A DNA stretch of 64,000 nt, from NCBI GenBank assembly GCA_001986395.2, contig MQVO02000002.1:1240001-1304000 (forward strand), in the 5' to 3' direction. The notes under the pieces are model-generated. The model had not been told where the DNA came from. It did no database searches and saw only the letters and a program-made list of their open reading frames with translations. Positions 46,490 to 57,339 of the stretch are shown here, piece by piece. The first letter of the stretch is position 1, and every line of letters starts with the position of its first letter. This stretch comes from Irpex lacteus (taxonomy: Eukaryota; Basidiomycota; Agaricomycetes; Polyporales; Irpicaceae). A program made the translations under genes and the position numbers.

Positions 46490-47972
46490 ATGACGCGAAA
46501 AGCGCGCAAGCATCAAGCTATTTCGCAAGTCGAATGCTCGCACAAGGGAGCTCCGCTCGAGCAGCGAATTGCTATTGAACGTACACGAAACTTGGCTGAT
46601 AAGAAGACGGCTCTTAATCGCAAACGCCGACTGCGGACAGCCAAAAATGCCAAACTTCGTGGCGATGGCGCTGGCGAGAGCAATGCATTGTCGGGGAAAG
46701 TGAGAAAGAGTCAGGCAGAAAAATACGGATTGGAGCATGTCGATATCGTCAAGTTCGATGCCCTCACGCTGCCATCTGCTCAAGGCGCTTGGATAGGCAA
46801 AGTGCACGGTCGTGAAGGGCCGACGAAGACTCTTCAGGAGTACTTAAAGGACGGATATACGCTTCACGAATGGGATGGTCGGTGAGCACGGTCCTAAGCT
46901 CATGCAAGGAAATGGTTTTAAGTGTGAAAATATCAGATCGACAAAGGTGTTTTGTGACAGCAAAGATCGCATCTTTGCGTGTCTTTCGCATCCTCCGAAT
47001 GAAGACGGTAGCTGGGATGAGGTCATGCGGGGATTCTGGCAGGCGAACAATCGACTGTTTGAGTCATTAGGCCCCCGACGACGCGAGGAAGAGCGACGAG
47101 GAGACTTTGACAGCTTTACAGCTGGCCTGTCTATAGGCCAAGGTCAAACGGTAAGAATAAAGTCGTGTGGAGGTGTAGAGTGCAAAATCTGACTCAATGG
47201 CAGGCCCCGCGCTTTCTGTCCATCAGTGAACACAACCAGGCAGTTCTCGATGAGTTTCACCGGGACCCATATGTGAAGCGTGTATTAGGAAATGCGGACG
47301 GTGGGAGTTAAGTCCTTATACTAGATGTGATTTACTTACACATGGAATGTCCGGTCGTCAGCCATGTTCAAGACGTATTTCCCCAAACTGTACCAAGACT
47401 ACGTAGATGTTCTCCGACAGTATCACAAGCTTACAGGTAAGCTGAAAGTCCGCACAGGCGGGGGTGGCCATCTACCAGGCTGGGAACCTCCTTTTTACCC
47501 TACACCATGGGCTGCAGAGACACACAATGAAGGGCCTAAGGTAGCAACGCGTGTGCATGTCGACCAGGCGAACAAGGCAAACGGCATATGTCCCATCTTC
47601 AGCTTTGGTGATTTCGATCCAAAGATGGGTGGACACCTGGTTCTTCCCCAGCTGAAAGTCGTCGTGGAGTTTCCTCCTGGATGTCTTATTCTCATTCCGT
47701 CGGCCACGCTTCTCCATGGAAACATTCAAATTCAAGAAGGTGAATATAGAGGATCATATACCATGTTCACCGCGGGAGGGTTGTTCAGATGGGTCGCATA
47801 TGGGGGTCAGACGGAGAGGGAATTGAAGGAGAGAGATCCGAAGCGATGGTACAACGTGGAGGAGCCAAAGCGAGCTACGGCATGGGTAGAGGGTCTCAGT
47901 CGATTCTCTACCACAAAATCTCTCGCCACGGACCGCGCTTACTACACCTCCCGAAGAGACGAGTACATGTAA
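46490..47972 (+). CDS. TET/JBP-like 2-oxoglutarate/Fe(II) dioxygenase, 437 aa
   Basis: Four exons: 46490-46881, 46937-47150, 47204-47300 and 47362-47972, all phases consistent (1314 bases). The N-terminal part is basic and coiled (MTRKARKHQAISQ, ALNRKRRLRTAKNAK), then HEWDGRSTKVFCDSKDRIFA. The double-stranded beta-helix core has the iron ligands His300-x-Asp302 (RVHVDQANKANG) and His353 (SATLLHGN), and a likely 2-oxoglutarate Arg364 (GEYRGSYTMFTAGGLFRW). GDFDPKMGGHLVLPQLKVVV is the family hallmark block. Fungal TET/JBP enzymes can oxidise 5-methylcytosine in DNA and are expanded in Agaricomycetes together with KDZ transposons. All ligands are kept, so activity is plausible. Substrate is inferred, not shown. 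It lies within the transposon-rich island. Confidence 0.8.
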
Positions 47973-48172
47973 AGCCCACATACATAATACCATCTAATTA
48001 CAGTCGTAATGTACTAGGAACAGCGCTCATTCATAGCATAATCAGACTTTCAATATAGGATCGCCACCATACAGTATTAGATTAATGGCAAAAGTTTACG
48101 GGTTACAAGATTACAGGAGAACAGACAGAAGGAAAACGGAACAGGTTCGATAAAACACGGCAGAGTAATCGT

Positions 48173-49549
48173 CTACGCTGAGAACGGCTGGACATTCTTT
48201 TGAAAGGGGGACGTCTTGGGAGCAGAAGCCAGAAGGCCGACGTGAAGGAGTTTGAACCCTAACTGCCACTTAGAGTAGTCGGTCTTCTTTATCTCCTTAC
48301 CATCAACAAATGCCTTGTAAGTTGCGTAACGACGTTCCAATCCTGCCTCCACCAAGACCACGTCGTTCTTGGCAATCTTCCACGGCGGAATTAGGTCTTC
48401 CTTCATGTCAGCTGCTCCAGACCACTTCTCCGTGGCATCGTAACACTCTGCAAAAGTGTCGATCTGGGGCAACGACCTGTCAGCATGTGCACAGTGGGAT
48501 AAATGAACGACGTCAACGTACACTTTCAACTGGTGCTCCATATTCGCCCATGAAACATCCAGGCCAAACAACGTCCGGCGCGGGCTGGGCAGGCTCTGTG
48601 ACACACATAAGCAGACGCGGAAACTAAAGCTGTATAGTACTGACCTTTGGGAGGCGAGGAATATTTGGCTGTAACTGCGGCAATGGCCTGTCTGTCCACC
48701 TCGTGAAAGAGGGCGACGCCCATTACAACTCTCCCCACTGGAATATACGTACGCTTCTCAGCGTTGAACTCGCGAAACTTCCAAAATCGGCTCTCTCCAA
48801 TCAACCAGACGGTGACGGGTTTCCCATCAAGAAAGAGAAATTGGCTGTTTTCACCCTTACCCCAGGCCATGTCGCCGCTAGTAGGCAAGGAGCGAGGGCT
48901 ATACATCTGGTTCTCAGGGCTTGCGTACGCAAGCAGTCGGTTCAAGCGTGATATGAATGGCTCTCGGAAGTATGTGCGTGTCAAGGTGGTGACCTGAACC
49001 AGACCAGTCAGATACCAGACAATGTATTACAGACACAAACACTGCTCACTTTGTCGGTGTCGTCAACGCCAGTACCGAGGGTAAGACCTCCCAAAGCCTT
49101 TGAAGGGGAAGGGGGCGGGGGCGGAGGCTGGGGCAGGGTGTGGGTGGCGTCTGGTTGGGGGACGGCAGTGTCGGTAGTAGTCTCTGCGGGTGCGCAACAT
49201 TGAGTGAGTAAAAGCATTTCAAGGCCCGTCAGGCATACTAACTGGGAGGTTCGGCGGTTCTGGAGTCAGAGACAGTTTGATCACTGTCGGAAGACACAAC
49301 GCTCTTTTGATCAGAGGCAGCGGAAGGGGTGGGGTCAGGAAAGGTTTGTGGCGAGTCAGGCTGTGCTTGAGTGTCAACAGTGCTTTCATCACCCAACCTA
49401 CGACAAGTCAATAGCTGAGTAGTATAGCGGAGTCGGGACACATACCTAGCACGTTTGGGGGGAGATTGGTCAGGGGTACATTGAGACGGAGAATCAGGAG
49501 GGGGGGTAGTCGGGGGACGTTTGTTGGTAAGGCGGGTGGAGGGGGCCAT
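48173..49549 (-). CDS. Orphan protein with disordered head
   Basis: ATG 49549 gives MAPSTRLTNKRPPTTPPPDS followed by a Pro/Ser/Thr-rich and Asp-rich region, a Pro tract (PQPPPPPPSPSK) and then a folded part: TYFREPFISRLNRLLAYASP, GDMAWGKGENSQFLFLDGKP, VTVWLIGESRFWKFREFNA, VGRVVMGVALFHEVDRQA. The last exon has SWANMEHQLKVYVDVVHLSH and ends FQKNVQPFSA at 48173. At least five exons with short introns (for instance at 49448-49398, joining KRAR|LGDES in phase). No known domain. It faces the dioxygenase gene tail-to-tail, with 200 bases between stops. Confidence 0.6.
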
Positions 49550-50068
49550 GGTCGATTGACTTCAGTGTGACCCCCTTGTCATCCAGAAGCTTATATGGCC
49601 GAAGATGAACGGACACCGGCTTCATATGTTCCGACCTAGGCAGAATTAAAATTTTAAGAAAAAGGGTTTACGATGGATATACCTAAAAAAGTGGCCTAGG
49701 TCCTACGATTGGACACGGCGCAAACATGGAGCTGTTCCTGGGATGTAAGTGATCGACACGGACGGCGGCCGGAGGCCAGCCACAACGGCCAGCCCAACTG
49801 ATCGGTAGTGCAAATGCGGCTGACAATTTGCACTCGGCGAAACACGGGCAGGCGTGTAGTCGATAATCGCTGTACCGGTTTTGGAATTACGAGTTACAAG
49901 GTTATTTGGTATAAAAACACGGCGTGTCTGTCCAGACAGGTGAGCATCATCTATGCGACACGGCATCATGGCATTATTTCTTTGCAAAGGTACGTGAGCT
50001 GTAACATTTCCGCTGATCAGTTGTAACTCATATGAACGACATCAGAAACTTCAACTACCATTGGTAGC
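49550..50068. other. Divergent intergenic region with an inverted repeat
   Basis: Promoters of the two flanking orphan genes. An 8-bp perfect inverted repeat GTGCAAAT / ATTTGCAC with a 10-base loop is at 49808-49833, and CCTAGG palindromes occur at about 49636 and 49694. No gene is supported. Confidence 0.5.
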
Positions 50069-51044
50069 ATGTGGCCTGAGCAGCTTCCACCGTACATTAA
50101 GGCTGGGTACAGCGACCAGCCCATGCATCTGTCACGCGAGTTCGTACCTTCCTCAATCGAAGAACTCGATGAGTGGTGCTATCTAGCTACGGACCGGTCA
50201 GAGCCCGACCGTGCTCGTAACAAGTATCTCGCGTACCGAGGTACTACTACAGAAGACGTACAAGAGATAGCGTTTAGATTCCAAGGGGTTGTACGCTCTG
50301 TTGCACTGGACAAGTACGGCACTTGGAATGGGTACGCATCTTCATTACATGATGGAGGCCAACAGAGGCTAATCTGCAGGGAGTAGGAAGCCCGCTACTG
50401 TCATGTCCGCGGGACAGGCGATAACTCTGATTGGTGGACCAGTTCAGTCGACGTTCAAGTTGCAGAGTGCGGCGTTGACCACCCTTCGCACATTCGTGCT
50501 GGCAAAACTTGGAGATGAATCAGTCGCCCGGCCGCCGTCACAATTGGACTTTAAACGGCGCGCGTTTGTCAAGGTGAGCAATATGGATCGCTGTAGACAT
50601 TTCAAAGCTGAAGTTGAACGACAGGTTCGTCCAGGTGATAAGGGCCTGGTTGCACCAACTATCGATGTTGCCGACAAGCGCAGCGTGGAGGCAGCCAAGT
50701 TGTTCCGCCAGTGGAAGCTTGCGGAGGGGGTACGTATTGGTATACAGGAAGGTGGTAAATTGCAGCCCGCAGATCACCGTGCTATCAGACGAGGAGACTT
50801 CGTCGACGTTGTTGCCACACTTAACATCGTCAACAAGCGGGATGTGACAGAGAACTACATACACATCGGGTTGAATCCCATCCAGGTAGTACGCTTGGCA
50901 TCCATGCAAGCTGTGAAGCGAGTGAAGGAAGTCGAGGACTCTCCAACCGCGGAGGAGAAGAAGATGGCAGCAGAGCAATACGAGGAGATTTTGGCTATGC
51001 AGAAGAGGAAGCGGTTGGCTGTCTTAGCGGATGAGGAGCTGTAG
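50069..51044 (+). CDS. Orphan protein, 306 aa, overlapping the Helitron 3' end
   Basis: Two exons, 50069-50331 and 50387-51044, with a 55-base GTACGC...AGTAG intron; the junction reads TWNG|KPATVMSAGQ. The protein has a mixed alpha/beta part (SLALDK-like VVRSVALDKYG, AITLIGGPVQSTFKL, DFKRRAFVKVSNMDRC) and a charged helical tail ending KRKRLAVLADEEL. The 3' 50 bases lie antisense to the last codons of the Helitron protein (stop at 50995). The function is unknown. Its position suggests it may be a passenger of the Helitron or that the element inserted beside it. Confidence 0.65.
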
Positions 51045-54000
51045 AGTTCGTGGTTGTCCTCGGTACATAAAAGATTTCGCACGCCTTTCTGCCGCGAAGT
51101 GTCGTGAGATCAATGTCATCTGTGTTGCCCTCATATATTGCTCTGTTGCTTTGTGAGATACCATCGTGGTACCATACGCGACTGGCGTTGTCGACGAAAC
51201 GAGAAGTGAAATGACCATCTCCTAGGTATACAATGCCAGCCAATGACCAACAAGAAGACAAACCAAAGGAACTTAAGTCTACGACGGCGTCGATCGACAA
51301 CTTAGACATCAACACGTCCTCTTCGTTAAGTTCAATTGCAAGGAACTTTGGTGCAAGCAAAAACTCAACCTTAGCCGCCACCGCAGCGCAACGACAAAAC
51401 GAGCATGTAGTTGGATTTGGACGGCTCAGTAAACTATGCAAGATGTACGACGTAGGCAGTGGCGAAGGATGATGCTCAGGAGGGAACAGCATAGCGTTTG
51501 CGCTGAGTACGTGAGAGACAAAATCAGATGTGTCGCCAGGATACTGCAGCAAGCACTGCGTGCAGTTTTGAGTGAGTCTAATCGCTGGCGGATCCATGGC
51601 AAACAAGTGATGCAACAGGCGATCAATGTTGGAAGGTACAGCTCCACGTCGAGGAAGCAAAGGATCATGACGGGACTGTAATGAGTCGCGCACCCTGTCG
51701 CGGATCTGTTCTGGAGTGTACAGCTCCATTCCACTATTGGCAAGTTCCAAGAACCCTTGCATCAACACGTTGTAGGGCAGGGACTCTGCTGTATTACTCG
51801 ATTCACCGAGCTGAATGCCATCTTGGTCTAATAGGTTGTACAAGATCATGAAGAGGGAGTCATAAGCACAACTGTAGTCTATGCTGTCCCATCTAAAACC
51901 GAGAGGAACCTGTACTGAGTTCACACCAGTATGAAGCGGAGCTCGCTCGATCGAAGCAGCAGAGACACGAGGCTGCATCATTGGACGACCTGTCAGGGAA
52001 GGCAGCGCGGCACGCTTTGGGATCTGTGCACGATTCCTGCGACAAAAGGCGTCGTCTACAACGCACCAGCCAGTGATTGGCTCTTCCGGGGATGCTGACA
52101 GAGTTGGATGTGCCCCTTTCCAATGCAGCGACGAGTGCAGATGAGGGGGGATAAAATCCTCTCCCTTCCACTGTAGAAATGCAGAGAGAACATAAGATCT
52201 ACTCAATCCATGTGTAGAAAATGGCAGAGATCCCTCAAATTCAGCTTGGGTACATGCCGCCAACAATGCCAGCGATTGAAATTCAAGGGCCAAATCGTCA
52301 GACATGCCCATAGTCAGAAGCTCAGTATCGAACGGATACAGGATCAAGGTGCCGAGCAAGGAAGAGCCACGGGACAACATGGTATAGACCGACTGGTGAT
52401 TCCGAGTGCCGCGAAGGTCAACGACATTAAACTCACGTGTCCTCCCTTGACAAGCGAAGTCAGTCATGGCAAAGTTAGGCAGGATGGGCACCTGCGTGCG
52501 GTTCACACGCAAGTTCTGGCGATCACCCACAGGAATAGTGAAACTGACAGCGGACGGAATTATGGGAATGATGTCTGGATCCAAACCGGGTATCAAAACT
52601 GTTCGAGGAGGGTTCACCAACTTTACGAAAAGAGTATTCAGGTAGAAAGCGTTGTTCACATCAGGGCAAACTTCGGCGTCCCATCCCACTACAATGCCTT
52701 CAGCGCCATTCGTAGCGCACAACTCCGTTGCCTCATTGGCCTTCAACAGCACAGGCATTCCCTTGCACAGACGTAAACGACCTGCCACATGTTCTGTGCG
52801 ACGGGGTGGCAAAGACCAAAGCTGCAGACGAAACATCAAGTCGGGATCGTCAGAGGTGCGCACAGGATCACACGACGTCTCTATAGCTCTTTGAGTCGCT
52901 CGCGTTGACTGATCAGAGGCGACGGTGCCAAATCTATCTCGAGACATGAAAGACGGTAGGGATGTCTGTAACTCAAAAGCAAATGGCTCCACACAGACAT
53001 CATTGGTATTGTCTCGTCGCGCGTTGGGGGGCGAGATCACAGACACGTATTTGAATTGAGGCATACCAATGTGAGGTTGGTGAGGCAATGCACCAGATAC
53101 CCTGCTGCGAAGCAAGGCAATGTCCATGGGCGTGCAAGCCGCCACACGAGCGTTCTCCAAGGCAACCCGGAAAGCGCGATCTTCCTCAGACATTCCACGC
53201 TGACGCATGTTTTCGTGCAGAAAAACTACAGTAGTAAACGAGTGCCAGAGCAGTTTTGCCATGGCCGCCTTCTGACTATCATTGTCACCTGAGAACGACA
53301 GAGATACACTTCTAGAATACAACGGTCTGGAAAACTCGCCCGCCGGAGGCAATTGCCCAAAATCACCGCACACCACCATGTGTTTACCACCAAACGAGAC
53401 ATCACTATCAAATATTGTACACATGCGTTCACTGAGCTTGTAGAAATCCGACAAAGACATCATGGATATTTCGTCGAGCAGAAACAGGTCAGTGGATGAA
53501 TGCAAATCTTTCAGAGCGGCGAGTCTAGTCTTGGATAATGGTACATTGCCTTTACTAAATCCAAACATCGAATGATAAGTAGAGCCATCCACCTGTGCAG
53601 CGGCAGAACCAGTTGGTGCCATTACTCGGAAGCGATGAGGTTCCCCTCGCAGGTGAAAGAACGCGTTTAGTGCTTTAACCACCTGAGACTTGCCAGTCCC
53701 CCCCATGCCACCCAAGTACATACGCAAGGGTTCCGGACTGGTAGAAGTGACACGGGACGCGATAAGCACAAATGCTGTGCGCTGGGCTTCATTTAGGGAA
53801 AAGCGTTCGATTACCACACGCATTTGGTTCGTAGGTGCCACGCAAGCAGAAGGATTCCCAGGTAAAGCCTCAGACAGGTATTCCGTACCGTCCAAGTCAG
53901 CAGCCGTTACCACTCGTACAGTATTGCCATCTGGTTTTGAGGATATGGACACTGAAGGTATCGAGCGGAATGCCAAGGAAGGGTTCAATCGATGCTGTAG

Positions 54001-57000
54001 CACCACTTTCTTTTCCAGCAGTACGCGTTCTCTCCAACGACGAGGAGATATTTTCGACGATACGAAGGGCATAGATGCGCGCGCAGAAAGCGAACCTGCC
54101 ACGTCCTGCACACCTGCAGTTAAGCGTAACGTGCGAAATTCATGTTGAGTCTGTTCATCCAGGTCCCGATCTTTGTGAAATACAGACGACTCATTTGCTG
54201 TCGCTAATTCCAGCATGCGGAGCACATCTGTTTCTGAAAGGGAAGGGCGAGAACTGGAGCCTGTGGCGGTCAAAGCTTGGTCGCCCGAGGAGTCCATGAA
54301 AGGCAGCGGAGGCACACCAGCGCGATTCAACGATGACAGGTCGTGAGCAGCATCGCGGCACTCATACAAAACGTTCATGTTCGCCATAACACGCATCTGC
54401 CTGGGAGTGAACAGAGTGCGGTCAAAGGTTTCCTGCCAGGAAACATCAGATGCACGAAGTTCCAACCCAGTTCGCCAAGGTTTGAACAACGTTAACATGG
54501 TCCGACAGTACACGTCTCGATCACCTCTATCCATGCGGGGGAGAATAGGACCCACAAAGTTCAAAACGTATGGACGTCGTCTGCGGTACACGCGAACACC
54601 ATGCGAGTTATATTTCGCATGCATATGAGAAAGACGGTATAGAGAACCAGTAGGAGGACTTTCTGCTCCCTCAGAGCCCGGAGGGAGTGACCCGGAGTCA
54701 GTTGGAGGGGAGTCATTGTCAGACAACAACGCCAAATCAGTGTAACGGAGGTAGTCCACCAAGCACCAAGACTCCATCTCGCGTGGACGAAGAGTGTAAT
54801 CGTTAACTTTACTGTACGGCACGAACCCATCTGGGGAGGAACTAATAATCACTCTGTCTACGACTTCGTCGCGGTCACCCTCACCAGGCAGTGCTCGCTC
54901 ACCCCACGCATCGGCAACAACCCGAGCATAGGACGTCCAAAAGAAAACTTTGAAGTGACGGTCGGTGTAATGTTCAGGTTGGCCAAGCAGCAAAGCGCAA
55001 ACCATGGGGCCACCAATCTCACTCTTTCCTGACATACCATTGACCATGCGGCCAAGTAATCTCCGGGCCCGCTCACGATCGGGAACGTCAGATGAACCTG
55101 TCAAGCGAGCGTTTTCGATGACAGAGCGGATAACGTCAAAAACGACGTGGGTCTTCAGAGACGACTTGGTAACATAGTCAGTCACATAAGCAATAACTGC
55201 ACGAACCATTGTCCCGGATAAAAGACAAGTAACGTCACTATTGCATCGCAACAGGTAAGAAAGTGTTACAGAATACGTATTTATCCAGGCCTCCTTCTTT
55301 TTAAGAGTGAGAGCACCAGACTCGGGATCGACAGTGGATTCTGGATACAAATCTCTGGGAAACCTCGCCCTACATGTAGGCCTACGAGCTGTCCGGCAAC
55401 CCTTGTTGTGGGATTCGTCGTGCCTATTGGACAGATACACCACTTCATCTGTAACGCGACAAACACCATCATACCAGGAAACAAGTTCGTCATGCGATGC
55501 TCCAGTAGGACTAGTAGTGGGCAACTGTGCAGTCGGATCACCCAGATACAACTCAGACAACTCCTCTTCGTTCTGCAAAGGAGCAGAACTGGCGGGAATC
55601 TGAGCGTTTTTCTTATTCGCAGCCACTCGACTGCCGACATCGATCAAAGACCCGGTAGAGAATTCACCTTGATGAACGTCTTCCAGCCAAGCGATTAGTC
55701 GGTCCCGGAAAGAGCTTTCATTGGCGAGTAAGCACTCCCTGACTTTTGCGGGAGAGTAGCAGCCTTTAATCCAGATTAATAAATGTAGGTGCAGACTGAG
55801 ACGACCTTGTTGCTCAACGGTACCATAGTATGCAGCGGTTTCTCCAAACAAACCCGGCTCACCAGAACCATGCCGCAAAACATGCTTGATGAAGGAGACA
55901 ACGAGCACATGGAAAAACCGGGCACAGGCGACAGGATTATTGGCGCTAGCGCGAGCGCGCTCTGCAGCCGAGGCCATAGGCAGTGGACGGCTGTCGAGAT
56001 CCAGCGGAACACCACAGAAGTACAAGCACAGTGGATTCTTATATGTGGGGGGAGCAAAAGTAATGAAAAACATAGGAACACCCTCTTCCATAATTAACGC
56101 ACGAATTTCATTGCGCTGATACTTACGCTGTGTATTAGAGCCAGGGACATGGCCTGCAACAGAGTCCACATACGACAACAGGTCGTAACAGGCACGCTCA
56201 GCATCGGTCTCAGCACGCACGAAGCCGTCCCTTTCACATCGGTCAGACAAACTCTTCAACGCAGAGACATCCACTTGAAGAATCCTCTCAGCGATGTGGT
56301 CAAAGTTTTTGCGATCAGTGGTGAGAAAGCTACCGCGAGTAGACTGCGAGATTTGATGCTGGTTGAAACAAATGAAAGGGAAATACGGGTCAGTTTGAAA
56401 ACGGCGGTCATAATATAACAACAGTTCGCGTAAGTGAGTCTCTTGCTTAACCTTAACGGTCATGCGAGCATTGCGCGGACCTCCATAACCGTATGGAAAC
56501 AGCCAAGGAAACAAACCGGGAAACAGAGAAACATTGTTGTAGAACCTCTCGGGTTGAGATTGACTGCCCATCGCTAGGACACTGCCCCCAAGTTTAAGAT
56601 GCCGCATAGCAAGGACAGCTTGCGCGTTACGTCCCAGAGTAACAACCTCATCGGACGTTACACCATGAATGGTCATAGGACAAGGCCCATCACCGGCACC
56701 GGAGGGTGTGTTATCATCAGCCACACTCAAAGTGGCCAGAGGCTCGGAGTCGGGAGTGGGCTGATGAAAGAAAGCGACAGGGATTGAATCTTCACCGTAA
56801 CCTGCAAGATTCTGCGGCGACAGAGTCACATCAGCGTACTCAGAATTGTACTGTTTCAACCAAATCAAAGCATCCCACACCTTGCTCCGTCTAACAAGCA
56901 CGGGTGTACGCTGAAAATCGGACAAAGTAGGTGCAACGGATCCGGTGAATAAAACGGCCACAATTGTATCCAGCTCCTCGCGGGGCATGGGTAATACGCG

Positions 57001-57330
57001 CAGCAGTTCAGCAGCTGGCTGAGCAAAGATGATAGCATTTGCGCGCATTTTAAACGGCGCATGTTTATCAACACGAACAATACATCGGTTGTGACGATAA
57101 CGAGCGACAAGGATTTTTTCCATGAAAGTCAACTCGTCAAGCACAGCAGGAACTTCGCCCAACCACCTGCCGTTTGCCAAAGCAATGGAGGGAAGCTGAG
57201 AGCGAGAAAGACTGTGTAGACAGTCTGGACACACAGCACAAACACACTGTCCCGACTGCAAAGACATCCCAGCACTGCACAAAACAGGCCCAGTGGAAAC
57301 AGAAGCAGATGGTTGCACGGCGAAAGACAT
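50995..57330 (-). CDS. Helitron Rep-helicase with C-terminal USP-like cysteine peptidase domain
   Basis: One uninterrupted frame of 2111 residues. In order: a Cys-pair region (VCAVCPDCLHSLSRSQLP), the Helitron-like N domain (NNVSLFPGLFPWLFPYGYGG, about 270-290), the HUH nickase with His514-Leu-His516 (GRLSLHLHLLIWI) and the two tyrosines Y715/Y719 (YVTDYVTKSS), then a PIF1-type superfamily 1B helicase with Walker A Lys1214 (GGMGGTGKSQ), Walker B LFLLDEISMM and CGDFGQLPPAG. The helicase ends with FACQGRTREFNVVDLR and TMLSRGSSLLGTL. After about residue 1800 a separate domain follows: Cys1821 in SIDYSCAYDSLFMIL, His2040 in GDGHFTSRF and Asp2056 in WYHDG, the triad order of ubiquitin-specific proteases. 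The protein should nick and unwind DNA for rolling-circle transposition; the peptidase role is unknown. The true N-terminus is probably upstream. Confidence 0.93.
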   Translation of the reverse strand: MSFAVQPSASVSTGPVLCSAGMSLQSGQCVCAVCPDCLHSLSRSQLPSIALANGRWLGEVPAVLDELTFMEKILVARYRHNRCIVRVDKHAPFKMRANAIIFAQPAAELLRVLPMPREELDTIVAVLFTGSVAPTLSDFQRTPVLVRRSKVWDALIWLKQYNSEYADVTLSPQNLAGYGEDSIPVAFFHQPTPDSEPLATLSVADDNTPSGAGDGPCPMTIHGVTSDEVVTLGRNAQAVLAMRHLKLGGSVLAMGSQSQPERFYNNVSLFPGLFPWLFPYGYGGPRNARMTVKVKQETHLRELLLYYDRRFQTDPYFPFICFNQHQISQSTRGSFLTTDRKNFDHIAERILQVDVSALKSLSDRCERDGFVRAETDAERACYDLLSYVDSVAGHVPGSNTQRKYQRNEIRALIMEEGVPMFFITFAPPTYKNPLCLYFCGVPLDLDSRPLPMASAAERARASANNPVACARFFHVLVVSFIKHVLRHGSGEPGLFGETAAYYGTVEQQGRLSLHLHLLIWIKGCYSPAKVRECLLANESSFRDRLIAWLEDVHQGEFSTGSLIDVGSRVAANKKNAQIPASSAPLQNEEELSELYLGDPTAQLPTTSPTGASHDELVSWYDGVCRVTDEVVYLSNRHDESHNKGCRTARRPTCRARFPRDLYPESTVDPESGALTLKKKEAWINTYSVTLSYLLRCNSDVTCLLSGTMVRAVIAYVTDYVTKSSLKTHVVFDVIRSVIENARLTGSSDVPDRERARRLLGRMVNGMSGKSEIGGPMVCALLLGQPEHYTDRHFKVFFWTSYARVVADAWGERALPGEGDRDEVVDRVIISSSPDGFVPYSKVNDYTLRPREMESWCLVDYLRYTDLALLSDNDSPPTDSGSLPPGSEGAESPPTGSLYRLSHMHAKYNSHGVRVYRRRRPYVLNFVGPILPRMDRGDRDVYCRTMLTLFKPWRTGLELRASDVSWQETFDRTLFTPRQMRVMANMNVLYECRDAAHDLSSLNRAGVPPLPFMDSSGDQALTATGSSSRPSLSETDVLRMLELATANESSVFHKDRDLDEQTQHEFRTLRLTAGVQDVAGSLSARASMPFVSSKISPRRWRERVLLEKKVVLQHRLNPSLAFRSIPSVSISSKPDGNTVRVVTAADLDGTEYLSEALPGNPSACVAPTNQMRVVIERFSLNEAQRTAFVLIASRVTSTSPEPLRMYLGGMGGTGKSQVVKALNAFFHLRGEPHRFRVMAPTGSAAAQVDGSTYHSMFGFSKGNVPLSKTRLAALKDLHSSTDLFLLDEISMMSLSDFYKLSERMCTIFDSDVSFGGKHMVVCGDFGQLPPAGEFSRPLYSRSVSLSFSGDNDSQKAAMAKLLWHSFTTVVFLHENMRQRGMSEEDRAFRVALENARVAACTPMDIALLRSRVSGALPHQPHIGMPQFKYVSVISPPNARRDNTNDVCVEPFAFELQTSLPSFMSRDRFGTVASDQSTRATQRAIETSCDPVRTSDDPDLMFRLQLWSLPPRRTEHVAGRLRLCKGMPVLLKANEATELCATNGAEGIVVGWDAEVCPDVNNAFYLNTLFVKLVNPPRTVLIPGLDPDIIPIIPSAVSFTIPVGDRQNLRVNRTQVPILPNFAMTDFACQGRTREFNVVDLRGTRNHQSVYTMLSRGSSLLGTLILYPFDTELLTMGMSDDLALEFQSLALLAACTQAEFEGSLPFSTHGLSRSYVLSAFLQWKGEDFIPPHLHSSLHWKGAHPTLSASPEEPITGWCVVDDAFCRRNRAQIPKRAALPSLTGRPMMQPRVSAASIERAPLHTGVNSVQVPLGFRWDSIDYSCAYDSLFMILYNLLDQDGIQLGESSNTAESLPYNVLMQGFLELANSGMELYTPEQIRDRVRDSLQSRHDPLLPRRGAVPSNIDRLLHHLFAMDPPAIRLTQNCTQCLLQYPGDTSDFVSHVLSANAMLFPPEHHPSPLPTSYILHSLLSRPNPTTCSFCRCAAVAAKVEFLLAPKFLAIELNEEDVLMSKLSIDAVVDLSSFGLSSCWSLAGIVYLGDGHFTSRFVDNASRVWYHDGISQSNRAIYEGNTDDIDLTTLRGRKACEIFYVPRTTTNSTAPHPLRQPTASSSA

Positions 57331-57339
57331 GGGGAGACA

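Noticed and set aside
57129..57330. Separate membrane protein from the overlapping Cys/Leu/Phe-rich frame
   Set aside because: Downstream of the frame change, this frame is only the shadow of the Helitron coding sequence.
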